Part shown: positions 33,026 to 42,077 of the stretch, one piece after another
Layout: each line of letters begins with the position of its first letter
Position numbering within the stretch: the first letter of the stretch is position 1
Origin: an uncultured Fimbriimonadaceae bacterium
Lineage (GTDB): Bacteria > Armatimonadota > Fimbriimonadia > Fimbriimonadales > Fimbriimonadaceae
Assembly (NCBI GenBank): GCA_937961665.1
Contig: CALGMO010000068.1
Span: 1 to 46,760, forward strand
Length of the DNA stretch: 46,760 nucleotides
Direction: 5' to 3'
Notes under the pieces: generated by a model
Databases searched by the model: none
The model's input: only the letters and a program-made list of their open reading frames with translations
Told to the model about the DNA's origin: nothing
Position numbers and translations under genes: made by a program

Positions 33026-34783
33026 TTGTCCGACGAAGTCAGCGAGATCCGATCGCGCATCGATCTTGTCGCTCTCGTCGGCCAACGGGTGGCCCTGAAG
33101 AGGGTCGGGAAGAACTGGAAGGGTCTCTGTCCGTTCCACGAGGACAGAAACCCTTCCTTCTATGTCAGCCCCTCGATCGGACGTTACCGCTGCTTCGCGT
33201 GCGGAGCATCGGGGGACGCCTTCAACTGGGTCATGCAGACCCAGAACGTGGACTTCTCCGAAGCGCTGGAGATCCTCGCCGGCATCGCGGGAGTCCAGCT
33301 GCAGCGCAGGAAGCGGCCGGAGGAGCGCACCGAGCGCCAGAGGCAGGCGCTGGCCATGGCGGCGGCGCTGGCCTTCTTCCGCGAGGAGCTCCAACGCTCG
33401 CCCGCCGCCAAGTCCTACTGCGAGCGGCGCGCGCTGGACGACGAGACCCTGCAGCGTTGGGAGATCGGCTACGCGCCCGACGTGGGTTCCGCGCTGGCCG
33501 TTCGCCTTCAGCGCGAGGGCTTCCCGTTGGCGGAGTGCGCCGAGCTGTTCCTCGTGGACCGTGACGCCTCCGGGGGGTACTTCGACAAGTTCCGCGGCAG
33601 GCTCATGTTTCCGATCCGCAACGATCGGGGCGAGCTGGTGGCGTTCGGCGGACGCCTGCTGGGAGACGGCCATCCCAAGTACATCAACAGCGGAGACACG
33701 CCGATCTTCCGCAAGAGCCGGGTTCTCTACGGCTTCCACCTCGCCCGACCGGCGATCCAGGAGTCGCGCCGAGCCGTGCTGGTCGAGGGCTATCTGGACG
33801 TGATCGCCTGCCACCGGGCCGGCGTGCGCGAGGCGGTTGCGTCGCTCGGCACGTCGCTCACCGAGGAGCACTGCGCCCTGCTCCATCGTTGGTGCGACGA
33901 GGTGGTGGTGCTGTACGACGCCGACGAGGCCGGCCAGAAGGCGGCGGACCGCGCCTACGACGTGCTGAGGGCGGCGGGCCTCAAGGCGAGGTTCGCGCTG
34001 ATGCCCCCGGGCGAGGACCCGGACACCCTCCTGCGCACCAAGGGCCCCTCCGCCGTGGAGCAGGCGGTCCGCGAGGCGCTCCCGCCCGTCGAGTACCGCA
34101 TCCGCCGGCTCGTGGCGAGGCTGGCTCCCAGCGACGAGGCGTTCTGGGAGGAGGCGTTCGCCATCCTCGCGGCGGCGGACAACGAGCTGGAGGTCGAGCG
34201 GCAGATCGCGTTCCTGGCCGGGATCTACCCGGGCCTCCGCGACCCCTCCGCCGCCCAGCGGGCCATCCGATCCCAGCTGGAGCGGTTGCGGCGGCCCGCG
34301 AGGCGCCGAGGCGACCCGCCTCCACGAACCGTCGCCCCGACCGCGCCCAAAATGACCGCCTCGGAGAGAACGGTTTTCCTGGCGCTGCTCGAGCCGGACC
34401 TGCGCGGCGCCGCGCTGGAGGCCCTCCGCGACGAGGACCTGATGGAGACGCAGGCCGCCGCCGACTTGGCCAAGGCGCTCTCGGCCTCGTTTCGAGAAGC
34501 GCCGCCCGAAGGTCCGCCGGCCGTCTGGATGGCCAACGTCGAGCCGGAGGATCAGCGGCAGGCGTTCGCGGACCTGGTTCTGGAGCACCAGGCCAAGGCT
34601 TCCGCGGGCCAGATTCCGGAGACGATTCCGGAGGCCTTCCTCCTCGACGCGCTCCGCAGATTAAGCCTGGCGCGCCAAAAGCGGCAGATCCAGCATCTGA
34701 AAGGCCAAGTGCTGGACGACGAACGCCTGCGCGAACTCGCGGAGCGGCTCAGGCGCGCGCAACAGCAACGGAACAACTCCTGA
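33026..34783 (+). CDS. dnaG: DNA primase
   Basis: The 585-aa enzyme lays RNA primers at the replication fork. It has a CHC2 zinc finger (Cys35, His38, Cys56, Cys59), an RNA-polymerase core with LMFPIRNDRGELVAFGGR, and a TOPRIM domain with VLVEGYLDVIA and VVLYDADEAGQKAA. A C-terminal helical helicase-binding region follows. The start is TTG 33026 with AAGGA close upstream. Immediate linkage to rpoD reproduces the classic macromolecular-synthesis operon, but without rpsU. It starts 7 bp after the Gly/Pro/Met-rich gene. Confidence 0.96.
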   Translation: MSDEVSEIRSRIDLVALVGQRVALKRVGKNWKGLCPFHEDRNPSFYVSPSIGRYRCFACGASGDAFNWVMQTQNVDFSEALEILAGIAGVQLQRRKRPEERTERQRQALAMAAALAFFREELQRSPAAKSYCERRALDDETLQRWEIGYAPDVGSALAVRLQREGFPLAECAELFLVDRDASGGYFDKFRGRLMFPIRNDRGELVAFGGRLLGDGHPKYINSGDTPIFRKSRVLYGFHLARPAIQESRRAVLVEGYLDVIACHRAGVREAVASLGTSLTEEHCALLHRWCDEVVVLYDADEAGQKAADRAYDVLRAAGLKARFALMPPGEDPDTLLRTKGPSAVEQAVREALPPVEYRIRRLVARLAPSDEAFWEEAFAILAAADNELEVERQIAFLAGIYPGLRDPSAAQRAIRSQLERLRRPARRRGDPPPRTVAPTAPKMTASERTVFLALLEPDLRGAALEALRDEDLMETQAAADLAKALSASFREAPPEGPPAVWMANVEPEDQRQAFADLVLEHQAKASAGQIPETIPEAFLLDALRRLSLARQKRQIQHLKGQVLDDERLRELAERLRRAQQQRNNS

Positions 34784-34798
34784 GCCGTCTGTTACAAT
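34770..34798 (+). promoter_or_regulatory. Candidate internal promoter for rpoD
   Basis: GGAACA (34770-34775), 17 bases, then TACAAT (34793-34798) lie across the dnaG stop and 33 bp before the rpoD GTG. The -10 is good and the -35 is weak. It would allow rpoD to be expressed apart from dnaG. Confidence 0.35.
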
Positions 34799-34831
34799 AG
34801 GTTCGGCGGCGACGTCCAAGGGCGAACGAAG

Positions 34832-35809
34832 GTGCGGCGCGACCATCAGGAGTTTCTCGAATCGGCCGAGTGGGCCGACGAGCCGGTTTGGCAAGAGGAG
34901 ACCATCGGCTCGGACGCCCCGTTGGGCCCCTACCGGGAGGCCTCGCAATGGGAGGAGCCGTCCGAGGAGGCCCTCGAGGAAGCCGATCCCGAGGTCGACG
35001 ACTCCATCCGCCTATGGCTCCGTCGCATCGGCCGGGTGCCCCTGCTGACCATCGAGCAGGAGGTGGAGCTCTCGCGGATGTCGCGCCAGGGCTGCGCCGT
35101 GTCGAAGAAGGCGCTCATCGAGGCGAACCTCCGGCTGGTGGTGATGGTGGCCAAGCGGTACCGTGGCAGGGGCCTGAGCTTTCAAGACCTGATCCAAGAG
35201 GGCAACCTCGGCCTGCTGCGGGCGGTCGAGAAGTTCGACGACCGCAAGGGTTGCCGCTTCAGCACCTACGCCATCTGGTGGATCCGGCAGGCGATCCTCA
35301 AGGCGGTCAGCGACACGGGCCGGCCGATCCGGGTGCCGAACCACACCTTGGAGATCGCCACGAGGGCGCTGAAGGCCGCGACGTTCCTCGAACAGGCGCT
35401 GGGACGCCCGCCCACCGACGCCGAGATCGCCGAGAGGGTCGGTTGCGAGCATTCCAAGGTTCCGACGCTCCGGAGGGCGCTGATGGATCCCGTGTCGCTG
35501 GAGGCGAAGATCGGCAACACCGACGCGCAACGGGAGGACTTTCTGGAGGGCCCGGATCCCGACCCGATGGCGGCTGCGGCCCGGTCGATCGCCAGGGAGC
35601 AGCTCGAGGCGGCGATGGCGTGCCTGAGCGACAGGGAGCGCGAGGTGGTGCGCCTCCGCTACGGCATGGACGACGGCGTCTTCCGGACACTGGACGAGGT
35701 CGCGGCGGGCTTCGGGGTCACGCGCGAGCGGATCCGCCAGATCGAGCAGAACGCGCTGCGAAAAATGCGGGTCCCCCTAGAGTCCGCAGGCTCGTTGGAG
35801 CTAGTCTAA
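34832..35809 (+). CDS. rpoD: Primary sigma factor RpoD/SigA
   Basis: The 325-aa sigma-70 factor directs housekeeping transcription. An acidic N-terminal 50 residues stand in place of region 1.1. Region 1.2 is SIRLWLRRIGRVPLLT. Region 2 contains RLVVMVAKRYRGRGLSFQDL and FSTYAIWWIRQAI, which hold the -10 recognition helix. Region 3 follows, then region 4 with LDEVAAGFGVTRERIRQIEQ, the -35 recognition helix-turn-helix. The length and the dnaG linkage argue for the primary factor rather than a specialised one. The start is GTG 34832; its ribosome site is weak. Confidence 0.93.
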   Translation: MRRDHQEFLESAEWADEPVWQEETIGSDAPLGPYREASQWEEPSEEALEEADPEVDDSIRLWLRRIGRVPLLTIEQEVELSRMSRQGCAVSKKALIEANLRLVVMVAKRYRGRGLSFQDLIQEGNLGLLRAVEKFDDRKGCRFSTYAIWWIRQAILKAVSDTGRPIRVPNHTLEIATRALKAATFLEQALGRPPTDAEIAERVGCEHSKVPTLRRALMDPVSLEAKIGNTDAQREDFLEGPDPDPMAAAARSIAREQLEAAMACLSDREREVVRLRYGMDDGVFRTLDEVAAGFGVTRERIRQIEQNALRKMRVPLESAGSLELV

Positions 35810-35813
35810 CGAC

Positions 35814-36602
35814 ATGCCTGTGCTGGATGCGATCGTGCCCGCCGGAGGCACGCTGAGGGAGGACTTCGCCAAGGTGGTCGGCGTCAACCGGAAGGCGCTG
35901 ATCCGGTTCGAGGACAAGCCGCTGATCCAACGGGTGCTGGAGGCGCTCCGCGCCGCTCCCTCCGTGGGACGCATCGTGGTGATCGGCGCCGAGGAGGTCG
36001 AGAAGGCCATCCCCGCCGGGCTGGCGGACGCCGTGGTGCAGGAGGGCACCAGCGGTCCCGACAACATCGACCGTGCGATCCGGTGGTACCAGCAGTCCCT
36101 CCAAGAGCCGGAGAGGGTGCTGATCGTCACCGCGGACCTGCCGTTCCTCACTCCGCAGAGCATCGAGGACTTCGTCGCGAAGGTCCCGCCCGAGGCCGAC
36201 ATCGCCGCGCCGCTCATCACCAAGGAGGCGTTCGAGGACATGTTCCCGATGTCCGACGCTCTCTTCGTGAAGCTGCTGGACGGCCCGGTCACGCTGGGCT
36301 GCGCCTACGTGGTCAAGGCCAAGACCTGCGTGCGATGCAAGCCCTACATCGAGGAGGCGTTCGCCCGAAGGAAGAGCAAGATCGGCATGGCGAGCCTGTT
36401 GGGAGTCCGGTTCGTGTACAAGTGGCTCGTCGGTTCGCTCAGCGTCGCCGACGTCGAGCGGAAGGTGGGGGAGGTGCTGCACTGCAAGCCGGTCGCCGTG
36501 CGCGACGCCCCGCCGGAGCTGGCGTTCGACGTCGACTACCCCGACGACTACGCCTACGCGCTCGGCGTGTTCGAGCAGAAGCTGGCCAAGCCCCACCCGT
36601 GA
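35814..36602 (+). CDS. MobA-like NTP transferase family protein
   Basis: The 262-aa protein has a nucleotidyltransferase N-terminus (LDAIVPAGG, then ALIRFEDKPLIQRVLEAL), a metal-site-like VTADLPFLTP, and a C-terminal FDVDYPDDYAYAL typical of MobA/NTP_transf_3 proteins. The glycine loop is less basic than in MobA itself (GGTLREDF), so a molybdenum-cofactor role is not claimed. Three cysteines (KTCVRCKP, LHCKP) are noticeable. It starts four bases after the rpoD stop and may be cotranscribed. It is tail-to-tail with the TPR gene. Confidence 0.8.
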   Translation: MPVLDAIVPAGGTLREDFAKVVGVNRKALIRFEDKPLIQRVLEALRAAPSVGRIVVIGAEEVEKAIPAGLADAVVQEGTSGPDNIDRAIRWYQQSLQEPERVLIVTADLPFLTPQSIEDFVAKVPPEADIAAPLITKEAFEDMFPMSDALFVKLLDGPVTLGCAYVVKAKTCVRCKPYIEEAFARRKSKIGMASLLGVRFVYKWLVGSLSVADVERKVGEVLHCKPVAVRDAPPELAFDVDYPDDYAYALGVFEQKLAKPHP

Positions 36603-36609
36603 GGCCGGC

Positions 36610-37545
36610 TCAGTTCCGCCGGGCCGCGTCCATGGCGGATCGGATCATCCTCTGCACCGCCTCGTCGGTGAAGATCGAGGGCGGGTCGACCGCCAGACGA
36701 GCCAGAACGAAGTCGTCCGGAAACTCCCGGAGGCCCTCCCACGCCACGCGGCGCATCGCCGGCCGCTCGCCGCTGTCCCGCAGGATCAGGGCCAGCCACC
36801 GGTAGGCGGACAGCAGCGCCTCCGACGTCTCCTCGCCCATCTCCGCCCGAGCCCGCCTCCCCAGCTCGATCGCCCGCTCGAAGTGGCGGCGCGCCTGTTC
36901 CGGCTGGCGGCGCCAAACCAGCAGGGCCTGGCCCATCTGCTGGTGCAGCTCGATGCTGTTCGGGTTTGCCCGCAACCCCTCCCGCAAAAAGGCCACCGCG
37001 CGCGCGTAGGCCTCGGGCGTGCGGTCGAGGCTGTACACGTAGGCTCCCGTCGTCCACGCGGCGACGAACTCCGGATCCAGCCAGGCCATGAGGCGGAACA
37101 GGGGCAGGGCCTTGCGGGGATCGTTGTGCGTGTGGCCCTTCATGTTCTTGTAGGCGCTCACGGCCCGCTCGACGTCGCCGAAGACGCCGCGGAAGTCCCT
37201 CTCCTTCGGGGGGATCACGGTCACCACGTCCGTCTCGCCCTTGGCGATCTCGTCGTGCTCTCCCTCGTGCCGGGGCGTCTCGGCCTCTCGGCCGGAGGCG
37301 ATCTCCTCCCGCGTCATGCGCCGCATCATCACGCCGTTGTGCAGGTACAGATCGGTGCGGAGCCAGAGCCAAGACGAGAGGCTGGTTCGGAACTGGCCGA
37401 CGAGGCTCGCCGTGGCCGACGTCTCGTGGGCGTCGAGCCCCGAGGAGCCCTGGGGCGGACTGACGATCGGCCGGAGCTCCGGCAGGCGCCAGCCTGCGCC
37501 CAAAACGGCCCCGAGGATGCCGACCGAGAGGAGCCACGTCTTCAT
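36610..37545 (-). CDS. TPR-repeat membrane-anchored protein
   Basis: The 311-aa protein has one N-terminal membrane anchor or signal (LLSVGILGAVLGAGW). A region with many charged residues follows (MTREEIASGREAE, HEGEHDEIAK). From about residue 140 there are several tetratricopeptide-like helix pairs (ALPLFRLMAWLDPEFVAAWTTGAYVYS, LREGLRANPNSIELHQQMGQALL, ARRHFERAIELGRRA). It starts one base after the permease stop, in an operon with an ABC-2 ATPase and permease, so it probably works with that transporter. Function unknown. Confidence 0.8.
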   Translation of the reverse strand: MKTWLLSVGILGAVLGAGWRLPELRPIVSPPQGSSGLDAHETSATASLVGQFRTSLSSWLWLRTDLYLHNGVMMRRMTREEIASGREAETPRHEGEHDEIAKGETDVVTVIPPKERDFRGVFGDVERAVSAYKNMKGHTHNDPRKALPLFRLMAWLDPEFVAAWTTGAYVYSLDRTPEAYARAVAFLREGLRANPNSIELHQQMGQALLVWRRQPEQARRHFERAIELGRRARAEMGEETSEALLSAYRWLALILRDSGERPAMRRVAWEGLREFPDDFVLARLAVDPPSIFTDEAVQRMIRSAMDAARRN

Positions 37546-37546
37546 C

Positions 37547-38323
37547 TCACACTGCCTGCCGCTGGAACCGGACCCAAGCCAGCACCAGCATCGCCGCCGT
37601 GTAGGCCGCGGCGTAGCCGGCCAGCCAGCCCATCACCCAGGCCGGGACCATCGGCCAGCCGAAGTTCGCCACGCGCCCACCCAGGTCGAAGAGGCTGTAC
37701 TGAGGCAGCGTGGCGTTCAGAGCCCGGAACAGCACGCGCATCGCCTCGCCCGAGGAGTCGTGGGCGAGCACCAGAGCCCGCACCACCATCGGCGACCCGA
37801 AGGCGAGCAGGAGGCTCAGGGTCGCCGCGGCCTGAGGAGTCATCCAGCAGCTCAGAGCCAGCGTGACGCCGCACAGAAGCACCAGGCCCATCATCTTGGC
37901 GACCACGTACTGGAGCATCAGCGCCTCGAACGGGATGCGGAACGCCAGCAGCACCCCGCCGGTGAGCAGGCACAGCAGCAGGAACGCAGCCCAAGAGACG
38001 AGGACCGCGCCGAAGAGCTTCCCGAGCAACAGGTCCAAACGCGAGATCGGCCGCGCGAGCAAGGGGTACAGGGTCCGGCGTCCGATCTCCTCGGGCATCA
38101 GCCTGGCGGTCGAGAGCACCGCCATCACCGTCGAGAACAGGCCCAGCACGCCGACCGCCAGGTCCTTGGCGAACGCCTCCAGGCCGGTGATGCCAAATAG
38201 GCCGAGCAACCCCGCGGCGCCCACGATCAGCGCACCGAGGATGCCGACCACCCAGAGGTCCTTGCGCCGAAGGGCCTCTAGCACCACGCCCTTGGCCAAA
38301 ACCCACCAAGCCCTAGCGTTCAT
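37547..38323 (-). CDS. ABC-2 type transporter permease
   Basis: The 258-aa membrane protein has six hydrophobic segments and the ABC-2 export layout: a cytosolic N-terminal helix (WWVLAKGVVLEALRRKDLW), then helices such as VVGILGALIVGAAGLLGLFG. The RTLYPLLARPISRLDLLLGK motif is typical of this family after the second helix. Its start overlaps the ATPase stop (ATGA). The cargo is unknown. Confidence 0.88.
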   Translation of the reverse strand: MNARAWWVLAKGVVLEALRRKDLWVVGILGALIVGAAGLLGLFGITGLEAFAKDLAVGVLGLFSTVMAVLSTARLMPEEIGRRTLYPLLARPISRLDLLLGKLFGAVLVSWAAFLLLCLLTGGVLLAFRIPFEALMLQYVVAKMMGLVLLCGVTLALSCWMTPQAAATLSLLLAFGSPMVVRALVLAHDSSGEAMRVLFRALNATLPQYSLFDLGGRVANFGWPMVPAWVMGWLAGYAAAYTAAMLVLAWVRFQRQAV

Positions 38324-39231
38324 GCCGCCCTCCCGATGGCTTGCACGAAGTGCTCCTCCAACGATCCCTCCTCGGCGGCCAGGTCCACGACGCGACCTCC
38401 CGAGCGGACCACCGCCTCGACCGCGACCAAGAGCGACCGCTTGTCCTCGAACTCCGCTCGGACGACGCCCGCCTCGTCCCGCTCCACCGCGGAGGCTCCG
38501 ACCAGCGGGATCGTCGGCCCCTGGTAGGCGAGCCGGAACGTGCGGAGCGACTCCTTGAGCTCGCCGAGTTCGCGCTCCTCGACCAGCCGCCCGCGGTTCA
38601 CGATCAGGATGCGGTCGCAGATCATCTCCACCTCGCTGAGCTCGTGGCTGCTGAAGAAGAGCGTCGCGCCGGCCCGGTTGCGCTCCTGCAGCAGCTCGCG
38701 GAGCTCCCGCCGGCCGACCGGATCCAGGCCGCTGGTGACCTCGTCCAGCACCAGCAGCCTCGGCTCGCCGAGCAGAGCCTGGGCGATCCCCACGCGCTGC
38801 AGCTGTCCCTTGCTGAGGTTCCTGTTCTGCTTGTCGGCCAGGCGGGCCAGGCCCATCCGCTCCAGCAGGGCCTCGGTTTCTCTTCGAAGGGCGGCCCCCC
38901 GCAGGCCCTGCAGCTCGCCGTACAGCTGCAGCGTCTCGCGCGGGGTCAGGTACGGGTAGTACAGCGCCACCTCAGGCAGATATCCGATGAGCCGCTTGGC
39001 CTCGAGCGATCCGGCGGGCAGGCCGAACACCTCCAGGCGCCCCGCCGCCGGCTGGACGAACCCCATGATCGCCTTCAGCGTGGAGCTCTTGCCCGCTCCG
39101 TTGGGGCCCAGGAAGCCGACCACCTCTCCCGGGCTCACGTGGAACGTCAGGCCTCGGACGGCCTCGACGCACTCGCCGCCCCGGCCGCGGTAGCGCACGC
39201 CGAGGTCTTGGGACTCGATCGCGAACTTCAT
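38320..39231 (-). CDS. ABC-2 type transporter ATP-binding protein
   Basis: The 303-aa ATPase drives the adjacent ABC-2 permease. Walker A is LGPNGAGKSS, the signature is LSKGQLQRV and Walker B reads LLVLDEVTSGLDP, where a Val replaces the common Pro after the catalytic Glu. The H-loop is FFSSHEL. A C-terminal extension of about 90 residues follows, as is usual for this subfamily. AAGGAG lies just before ATG 39231, and a GCCGATAA sequence (39246-39253, minus strand) lies just upstream of that. Confidence 0.92.
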   Translation of the reverse strand: MKFAIESQDLGVRYRGRGGECVEAVRGLTFHVSPGEVVGFLGPNGAGKSSTLKAIMGFVQPAAGRLEVFGLPAGSLEAKRLIGYLPEVALYYPYLTPRETLQLYGELQGLRGAALRRETEALLERMGLARLADKQNRNLSKGQLQRVGIAQALLGEPRLLVLDEVTSGLDPVGRRELRELLQERNRAGATLFFSSHELSEVEMICDRILIVNRGRLVEERELGELKESLRTFRLAYQGPTIPLVGASAVERDEAGVVRAEFEDKRSLLVAVEAVVRSGGRVVDLAAEEGSLEEHFVQAIGRAA

Positions 39232-39270
39232 AGGCTCCTTCAGGTTTATCGGCGGTTGACTGCAGGGCGC

Positions 39271-39753
39271 TCAGGGCGCGGCGGACCTTGGATCCGGCAG
39301 CGACGCGACCTTCTGGATCTCCCGCGAGAGCTTGGACGCCCGCTTCGGCTCGAGCTGCCCGAGGAGGCCCGCGACCTTGCCGTTGTCCATCAGCGCCAGC
39401 ACGGGCGCAGCCTCGTCGTCGCGCCAGTCGGCGATCACCTCCGCGAGCCTCTTGGGCTCCATCTGCTCCCACAGCTTGGCCAGCTTCTTTCGGCCTTTGG
39501 CCAGGTCGGCCTTCGGCGGCTCCTGCCTCTTGGGCCCCTGTGCGTCGGCCTTGGGCGGCTGCTGCTTCTTGGCCTCGGGCTTCTTCGTCGCTTCGGCCGC
39601 CTTGGCGGCCGCCTGCTCCCCATAGAGGGCCTGAGCCGCAGCGGCCTTCTTCGCCGGGGTGATGCCGGGAATCCGGATCATCCCCTTCCAGCCCGCGAAG
39701 AGCACCCCGCCCACCACGGCCAGAAGAGCCGCCAGGATCACCACGATCTTCAT
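39271..39753 (-). CDS. MotE/MgtE-N-like flagellar protein
   Basis: The 160-aa protein has one N-terminal membrane helix ([19 protein letters not shown]) and a Lys/Ala/Pro-rich linker. Its C-terminal helical domain ([43 protein letters not shown]) resembles the MgtE N-terminal / FliG-like fold of MotE proteins. These are found at the end of flagellar operons and act in the periplasm on motor assembly. Its start overlaps the transglycosylase stop (ATGA). The assignment rests on this pattern and context. Confidence 0.72.
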   Translation of the reverse strand: MKIVVILAALLAVVGGVLFAGWKGMIRIPGITPAKKAAAAQALYGEQAAAKAAEATKKPEAKKQQPPKADAQGPKRQEPPKADLAKGRKKLAKLWEQMEPKRLAEVIADWRDDEAAPVLALMDNGKVAGLLGQLEPKRASKLSREIQKVASLPDPRSAAP

Positions 39754-40337
39754 CTCGGCCTCCTGCTCTCGTACAGCCCCAGCACGCGGTCCACGTAGCG
39801 TCGGGTCTCGTCGTAGGGCGGCACCCCGCCGGCCTTCAGGACGGCGTTCGGTCCCGCGTTGTAGGCGGCCAAGGCCAGCCGCACGTCGCCGAACTGCCGA
39901 AGCAGCCTAGCGAGGTAGGTCGCCCCTCCGCGGAGGTTGGCGATCGGGTCCATCGGGTTGGCGACCCCCAGCTCGCGCGCGGTGTCCGGCATCAGCTGGC
40001 TGAGGCCGAGCGCGCCGGCCCTCGAGCGGGCCAGCGGGTTGTAGCCGCTCTCGGCCTCGACGAGGGCGTCGAACAGGTCCGGGTCGACTCCTGCGTCCTC
40101 GGCCGCCCTTCGGGCCGCCGCCCTCAGCGCCGGATCCGGAGCTAAACCCACGCCCGGCGCGCCGATCGGAAACGGCTCCAGCCCGCCTCCGATGGGGCCG
40201 CTCAGCCCCGCCGACGCGAGGCTCGCCCGGAAGTCGTTCGACGCCGGAGGGGCCTGCGGCTGCAGACGCTGGAGCCGAGCCTGGATCTCCGCCATCCTCT
40301 GTCGCACTCCCTCGGGTCCCAAGAGATCCACGTTCAC
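39750..40337 (-). CDS. Lytic transglycosylase (SLT domain) of the flagellar operon
   Basis: From GTG 40337 the product is 195 aa. The C-terminal two-thirds is an SLT lysozyme-like domain. The catalytic Glu is in [14 protein letters not shown], followed by [30 protein letters not shown] and [13 protein letters not shown]. It cuts the peptidoglycan glycan strand, here presumably to let the flagellar rod through. There is no clear signal peptide, so it may leave by the flagellar export route or by another path. The N-terminal 60 residues ([17 protein letters not shown]) could be the export or rod-contact part. GAGGAGG precedes the GTG, which overlaps the fliJ stop (GTGA). Confidence 0.88.
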   Translation of the reverse strand: MNVDLLGPEGVRQRMAEIQARLQRLQPQAPPASNDFRASLASAGLSGPIGGGLEPFPIGAPGVGLAPDPALRAAARRAAEDAGVDPDLFDALVEAESGYNPLARSRAGALGLSQLMPDTARELGVANPMDPIANLRGGATYLARLLRQFGDVRLALAAYNAGPNAVLKAGGVPPYDETRRYVDRVLGLYESRRPR

Positions 40338-40753
40338 GATGCCCTCCTCAACACCGCCCACTCGTCGAGCGCCGCCTGCTCTCGGCGGTCCGCCTCGGCC
40401 TGCCACTCCGAAAGGGCCGCCTCCCGCAGCTTGCGCAGAGCCTCGGCGTCCCGGCGCGCCTCGATCCACGCCTGCCGGAGGGACTCCTCCTCGTCCTCCA
40501 GGGTGCGCACGACGATCCTCTGCTGGCGCTCCCGATCGGCCAGCGCCTCCAGAAAACGTTCGAGTACCAAACGGTCTTCCAGCCCGGCAAGGGGCTTGGC
40601 GAGCGCCTCCGACCGGACCGCTGCCAGACCCTGCAGCATCCGTTCGGCATCCAAACGCTGGGCCCTGGCGTTCAGGAACGCCGTCTTGGCCTGCTCCTCC
40701 AGGCGCTCCCGATGCTCGAGCACCTTCTGCAGCCGAAACCGGAACTTACGCAT
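40334..40753 (-). CDS. fliJ: Flagellar export chaperone FliJ
   Basis: The 139-aa, almost entirely helical coiled-coil protein ([20 protein letters not shown]...) is the central stalk-like subunit of the flagellar export ATPase, escorting late substrates. Its identification rests on the FRLQKVL start, the coiled-coil length and its place directly after fliI, with which it overlaps by eight bases. Sequence conservation in this family is low. Confidence 0.88.
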   Translation of the reverse strand: MRKFRFRLQKVLEHRERLEEQAKTAFLNARAQRLDAERMLQGLAAVRSEALAKPLAGLEDRLVLERFLEALADRERQQRIVVRTLEDEEESLRQAWIEARRDAEALRKLREAALSEWQAEADRREQAALDEWAVLRRAS

Positions 40754-42077
40754 CCGTCAGCCTCCGAAGGCGCGCCACGGTCTCCTGGAAGGGCGTTCCG
40801 TCCGCCTTGTCCTGCCTCAGGAAGGCGTTGATCTCGTCCCACTTGGCCAGCGCCTGGTCCGCCACCGGCCTGGATCCGGCCTTGTAGGCGCCGATGCTCA
40901 CCAGATCCTCCACGTCGTCGTAAGCGGCGATCAGCTCCCGCAGCCGCCGCGCGGCCTGAATCTGCCCGGCGTCGACGACCAGCGGCATCGTCCGGCTGAG
41001 GCTCTGCAGCGTGTCGATCGGGGGATAGTGCCCCCGGCTCGTCAGCCGGCGGCTCAGCACGATGTGCCCGTCGAGGATCGAGCGTGCGGCGTCCGAGATC
41101 GGTTCGTTGGTGTCGTCGCCCTCAACCAGCACGGTGTACAGCGCCGTGATCGCTCCCGTCTCGCTGGTGCCGGCCCGCTCCATCAGGCGCGGCAGGAGCG
41201 CGAACACGCTGGGCGTGTAGCCCTTGGTGCTCGGCGGCTCGCCCACGGCCAAACCCACCTCGCGCTGCGCCATGGCGAATCGGGTCACGGAGTCCATCAT
41301 CAGCAGCACGCTCTTGCCGCGGTCGCGGAACCACTCCGCCATGGCCGTCGCCGTCATGGCCGCCTTGATCCGCACCAGAGCCGGCTGCTCGGAGGTGGCG
41401 CACACCACCACGCTGCGGCGCAGCCCGTCCGGACCCAGGTCGTTCTCGAGGAACTCTCGAACCTCGCGCCCGCGCTCTCCGACGAGCGCGATCACGTTCA
41501 CGTCGGCCGAGCAGTACCGGGCGATCATGCCCAGCAGCGTGCTCTTGCCGACGCCGCTGCCGGCGAAGATGCCCATCCGCTGGCCCTCTCCCAGGGTCAG
41601 GAGCCCATCGATGGCCCGCACCCCGGTTGCCAGCGGCCTGTTGATCACCGGGCGCCGCATGGCCTGCGGAGGGGTCGAGTCGATCGGGTAGGCGTCGGAG
41701 CAACCGAGCGGCCCCAGGTCGTCGAGCGGCCGGCCCAAACCGTCCAGCACCCTGCCGAGCAGAGCCTCGCCGACCGGCACCTCGAGACAGCGGCCGGTGC
41801 CCCGAACCAAGCTTCCCGCACGGACGCCGGACAGCTCGCCCAGAGGCATGAGCAGCACCCGGTCGCCGCGGAACCCCACGACCTCGGCGGCGATCGGCTC
41901 GTCCGACCCGGACTCGATCCAGCACAGGTCGCCGATCCTCGAGTTCGGCCCGTTGGCCTCCACCACGAGCCCCACGACCTGGGTGACCCTGCCCTTGACG
42001 TCCAGCAGGCGGCACCGATCCAGCGCCCGCCACCGCGAGGCGAAGTCCGGCCTAGGCGGCGACAGCCTCATCCTCAT
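40746..42077 (-). CDS. fliI: Flagellum-specific ATPase FliI
   Basis: The 443-aa F1-beta-like ATPase powers flagellar type III export. Walker A is FAGSGVGKST. IALVGERGREVREFLE, LLMMDSVTRFAMAQREVGLA and the segment PISDAARSILDGHIVLSR are hallmark motifs. ATG 42077 overlaps the end of fliH by 26 bases; a second ATG at 42071 is equally placed relative to the GGGAGG site. It is standard in length. It works with FliH (regulator) and FliJ (stalk), both adjacent. Confidence 0.96.
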   Translation of the reverse strand: MRMRLSPPRPDFASRWRALDRCRLLDVKGRVTQVVGLVVEANGPNSRIGDLCWIESGSDEPIAAEVVGFRGDRVLLMPLGELSGVRAGSLVRGTGRCLEVPVGEALLGRVLDGLGRPLDDLGPLGCSDAYPIDSTPPQAMRRPVINRPLATGVRAIDGLLTLGEGQRMGIFAGSGVGKSTLLGMIARYCSADVNVIALVGERGREVREFLENDLGPDGLRRSVVVCATSEQPALVRIKAAMTATAMAEWFRDRGKSVLLMMDSVTRFAMAQREVGLAVGEPPSTKGYTPSVFALLPRLMERAGTSETGAITALYTVLVEGDDTNEPISDAARSILDGHIVLSRRLTSRGHYPPIDTLQSLSRTMPLVVDAGQIQAARRLRELIAAYDDVEDLVSIGAYKAGSRPVADQALAKWDEINAFLRQDKADGTPFQETVARLRRLTDA

